From the NCBI RefSeq assembly GCF_007785775.2, contig NZ_VNIK02000002.1:213321-277320 (forward strand): a DNA stretch of 64,000 nucleotides, read 5' to 3'. Shown here in pieces: positions 61,745-64,000 of this stretch (the first letter of the stretch is position 1; each line of letters starts with the position of its first letter). This DNA comes from Flagellimonas hadalis (GTDB lineage Bacteria; Bacteroidota; Bacteroidia; Flavobacteriales; Flavobacteriaceae). A program made the position numbers and the translations under genes. The notes beneath the pieces are model-generated. The model did no database searches and had not been told where the DNA came from. It saw nothing but the letters and a program-made list of their open reading frames with translations.

Positions 61745-62167
61745 ATGAAAAACGTATTGGTACTTTGTACAGGAAATTCTTGCAGAAGCCAAATGGCCCA
61801 TGGCTACCTGAACCATTTTCAGGACAATCTGGCCAAAATCTATAGTGCCGGGATAGAGACCCATGGCCTGAACCCTGGGGCCGTGTCCATCATGAAGGAA
61901 GATGGCATTGATATTTCCCACCATACCTCCAACCATGTGGATGAATATCAGGGCATTGATTGGGACTATATCATTACGGTGTGCGACCATGCCAAGGAAC
62001 ATTGCCCGTATATCCCTTCCAAAAATGCACAGAGGATACACCAAAACTTTTTTGACCCCTCCAAAACCAAAGGTTCCGAAGAAGACATTCATAATGCCTT
62101 TACCCAAGCCAGAAACAGCATAAAGGAATTCTGCTACGCTTTTGTAAAGGACGAATTGGCAAACTAA
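61745..62167 (+). CDS. arsC: Arsenate reductase, low-molecular-weight phosphatase type
   Basis: 140 residues. P-loop LVLCTGNSCRSQMAHGYLN with catalytic Cys near residue 8 (CX5R). The second and third redox Cys lie in ITVCDHAKEHCPY, matching Cys82 and Cys89 of Bacillus subtilis ArsC, so it should be the thioredoxin-coupled type. The general acid Asp is in FFDPSKTKG. It reduces As(V) to As(III), which normally needs an efflux pump; none follows here, the next gene converging on the other strand. Confidence 0.93.
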   Translation: MKNVLVLCTGNSCRSQMAHGYLNHFQDNLAKIYSAGIETHGLNPGAVSIMKEDGIDISHHTSNHVDEYQGIDWDYIITVCDHAKEHCPYIPSKNAQRIHQNFFDPSKTKGSEEDIHNAFTQARNSIKEFCYAFVKDELAN

Positions 62168-62191
62168 ACCCAGCTAAGTATATGTTTAGTT
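62162..62191. terminator. Inverted repeat between converging arsC and acyltransferase genes
   Basis: AACTAAAC (62162-62169) and GTTTAGTT (62184-62191) form a perfect 8-bp stem with a 14-nt loop that covers both stop codons. AT-rich, so a weak terminator at best. Confidence 0.4.
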
Positions 62192-64000
62192 AATGGCAGT
62201 TGGGCCGTTGCCCTCTGCCATTTTTCGTTCCAGTTCGGCCTGGAACTCCTCCATGACCGGCTTCACGGTGCTTTCGGGCAGATCGGCAATCTTGATGTAC
62301 ATAAGCCCATCCACCGAATTGTTGAACAGCGGGTCTACATTGAAGGCCACCACTCTGGCATTCTGCTTGATGTACTTTTTGATCAATACCGGCAATCGTA
62401 AGTTCCCTGGTTCCACCTCGCTGATCAATTTATCGAACTTATTGAGGTCCGCCTGGGTCTCATCGAACACAAACTCCTTATCGGCATCCTTGAGCTTTAC
62501 CTTGAACTCTTTTTTGGGACGGATGTATTGGGCCACATAAGGATCCCAGTAGTTGGACTTCATGAACTCAATCATCAGGGATTTTGAAAAATTGGAAAAC
62601 TGGTTGCTGATGCTCACCCCACCTATCAAATATTTATGCTCCGGGTGCCTCAATGTGGTATGCACGATCCCCTTCCACAGCAAAAACAAGGGCATGGGTT
62701 TTTGTTGGTATTCCTTGATGATATAGGCCCTTCCCATTTCTATGGACTTGGCCATCATGTCGTATAGTTCGGGTTCAAATCGAAAAAGATCTTGGAGATA
62801 AAAGCCATCTATCCCGTATTTCTCAAATATTTCGGACCCCAGTCCCATGCGGTAGGCCCCAACCAAGGCCTTTTCGTCATCATCCCAAAGAAAAAGGTGG
62901 TGGTAATAGGAGTCGAACTTGTCCAGGTCTATGGCATTGTTGGTCCCCTCACCCACTTCCCTGAAGGTCACTTCGCGTTGCCTCCCAATTTCATTCAGGC
63001 AAAAGGGCATATCCTCTTGCTTGGCCAAGAACACCTCATAATTTTTGCTCTGGAGCACACGGCAATCCTTTTCCCGCAATCGTTCTATTTCTTCGGCAAG
63101 CACCTTCGAGTTGATGGGCGTAGCAATTTTTTGGGGTGGTTTCGGGATTTTCAAAGAGGTCGGGACCTTGTCGATCAAGCGTTCCTTTTCAAAGGCATTG
63201 GCCAACAGATAGGTCTTTTTTCTGAGCAGTTCGGTGAAGGATTCCAAGGTTTCTTCCTCGTTCTGGGTGGCTACCGAAATGGGTTGGCCGATACGTACTT
63301 TTATGGGTCGCATCCGCTGGGAGGTCAGCTCCGATGGCAGTTTGGCCGTTCGGAATACATCGTTCATTTTGGAAAGTGCGTAAAAAAGGCGACTGTTCCT
63401 TGCATGAAAATAGATAGGCACTACGGGCACTTCCGCCTTTCGGATCAGTTTGATGGCCGCTTCCTCCCAAGGTCTGTCCACCACTAATTTTCCATCTTTA
63501 TAAGTGGACACCTCCCCTGCCGGAAAAATCCCCAATGGATGGCCTTCCCGCAAATGGTTGAGCGCGCTTTTGAAACCCATGATACTGCTCTTGGCATCCT
63601 TGTGGCTCTCAAAAGGGTTCACTGGCATGATGTAGGGCCGCAAAGGCTCTATCCTATGCAATAGAAAATTGGCGATGATCTTGAAATCAGGACGCTCGTT
63701 CAGCATCAGTTTGAGAAGCAATACCCCATCAATACCCCCCAAGGGATGGTTGCTTATGGTGATATATGGACCCGACTTCGGAAGCCTTTTCAAGTCCTCT
63801 TCGGGGATTTCAAAATCGATTTCGTAATGCTCCAGAATAGCATCCAAGAACTCTGGCCCGGGAAGCTCCTTGTTTTTGTTATAGAACCGATTTATGGTCG
63901 TGATCTTGGTGGCAACCATCAAAAGCCATCCCACAAAAGTCCCCAAAAAACCATATTTGTCCAGATGGACCACCTTTGCCACTTCTTTTGCAGTAACCAA
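62186..64000 (-). CDS. OlsF-like bifunctional acyltransferase (PlsC + GNAT), 5' end cut by the window
   Basis: At least 604 residues; it runs to the window edge and the first codon seen is not a secure start. N-terminal half: lysophospholipid acyltransferase with ISNHPLGGIDGVLLL (about 83-97; the NHx5D form of this group), FPAGEVSTYKDG and VPVVPIYFHARNSRLFY. C-terminal half (about 310-540): an OlsB-like N-acyltransferase with LSKNYEVFLAKQ-type strand, EVTFREVGEGTNN, DLFRFEPELYD and MGRAYI. The two-domain plan matches OlsF, which makes ornithine lipids in Serratia and Flavobacterium johnsoniae. Confidence 0.85.
   Translation of the reverse strand: MVTAKEVAKVVHLDKYGFLGTFVGWLLMVATKITTINRFYNKNKELPGPEFLDAILEHYEIDFEIPEEDLKRLPKSGPYITISNHPLGGIDGVLLLKLMLNERPDFKIIANFLLHRIEPLRPYIMPVNPFESHKDAKSSIMGFKSALNHLREGHPLGIFPAGEVSTYKDGKLVVDRPWEEAAIKLIRKAEVPVVPIYFHARNSRLFYALSKMNDVFRTAKLPSELTSQRMRPIKVRIGQPISVATQNEEETLESFTELLRKKTYLLANAFEKERLIDKVPTSLKIPKPPQKIATPINSKVLAEEIERLREKDCRVLQSKNYEVFLAKQEDMPFCLNEIGRQREVTFREVGEGTNNAIDLDKFDSYYHHLFLWDDDEKALVGAYRMGLGSEIFEKYGIDGFYLQDLFRFEPELYDMMAKSIEMGRAYIIKEYQQKPMPLFLLWKGIVHTTLRHPEHKYLIGGVSISNQFSNFSKSLMIEFMKSNYWDPYVAQYIRPKKEFKVKLKDADKEFVFDETQADLNKFDKLISEVEPGNLRLPVLIKKYIKQNARVVAFNVDPLFNNSVDGLMYIKIADLPESTVKPVMEEFQAELERKMAEGNGPTAIN

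Overview
The window comes from a Bacteroidota genome, most probably a marine Flavobacteriaceae member close to Muricauda/Allomuricauda. The family call rests on type IX secretion (T9SS) type A and type B sorting domains, two PorP/SprF proteins, several TAnnTTTG -7 boxes with scarce Shine-Dalgarno sites, a ribonucleotide reductase whose small subunit carries the ATP-cone, an OlsF-like acyltransferase, DUF4625 and DUF5916 proteins, and short interspersed hairpin repeats typical of flavobacteria. The genus is a guess.

Layout. 1-3326: the tail of a T9SS type B surface protein, a PorP/SprF partner, a lipoprotein hydrolase and an unknown gene. 3499-4742: a pair of LytTR-like direct repeats and a promoter, followed exactly at the predicted transcription start by a complete IS481-type element with a 7-bp target duplication. 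4787-9078: an unknown membrane-anchored gene, a gene-poor 0.9 kb, and a LytS/LytTR two-component pair. 9089-14821 (minus): a siroheme-synthase domain and a second PorP/SprF plus type B surface protein (nine DUF11 repeats).

15041-27963 is the most interesting part: a Fur-family regulator with a palindrome over the divergent promoter, a thioredoxin-reductase-like flavoprotein, a small His/Cys protein, a TonB-dependent receptor, three His-rich DUF4625 lipoproteins, an ABC-2 exporter-type transporter (one ATPase, two permeases), a MerC-like protein, and an ATPase/FtsX-type permease/secreted DUF3299-like trio resembling the Zur-regulated PA4063-4066 and ZrgABCDE zinc loci of proteobacteria. I read it as a metal-acquisition (probably zinc) island of unusual composition. 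A Tat-exported alkaline phosphatase and a DUF5916 outer-membrane protein follow.

31663-38454: ribonucleotide reductase nrdB-nrdA (minus), a large MG2-type secreted protein (minus), a palindrome and a decayed tyrosine recombinase. 38533-41205: a cobalamin riboswitch with two further hairpins in front of metE, so B12-independent methionine synthase should be made only when B12 is scarce. 41258-59872: mainly housekeeping genes (tRNA-Leu, prs, rplY, pth, ribF, serS, rsmA, mgtE, a 2-hydroxyacid dehydrogenase), plus a secreted reprolysin-type peptidase and an HTTM membrane protein. 59925-62167: a DUF4870 gene and an ars operon (arsR, DUF6428, GNAT, arsC) with no arsenite pump in the window. 62186-64000: the OlsF-like ornithine-lipid acyltransferase, running off the end.
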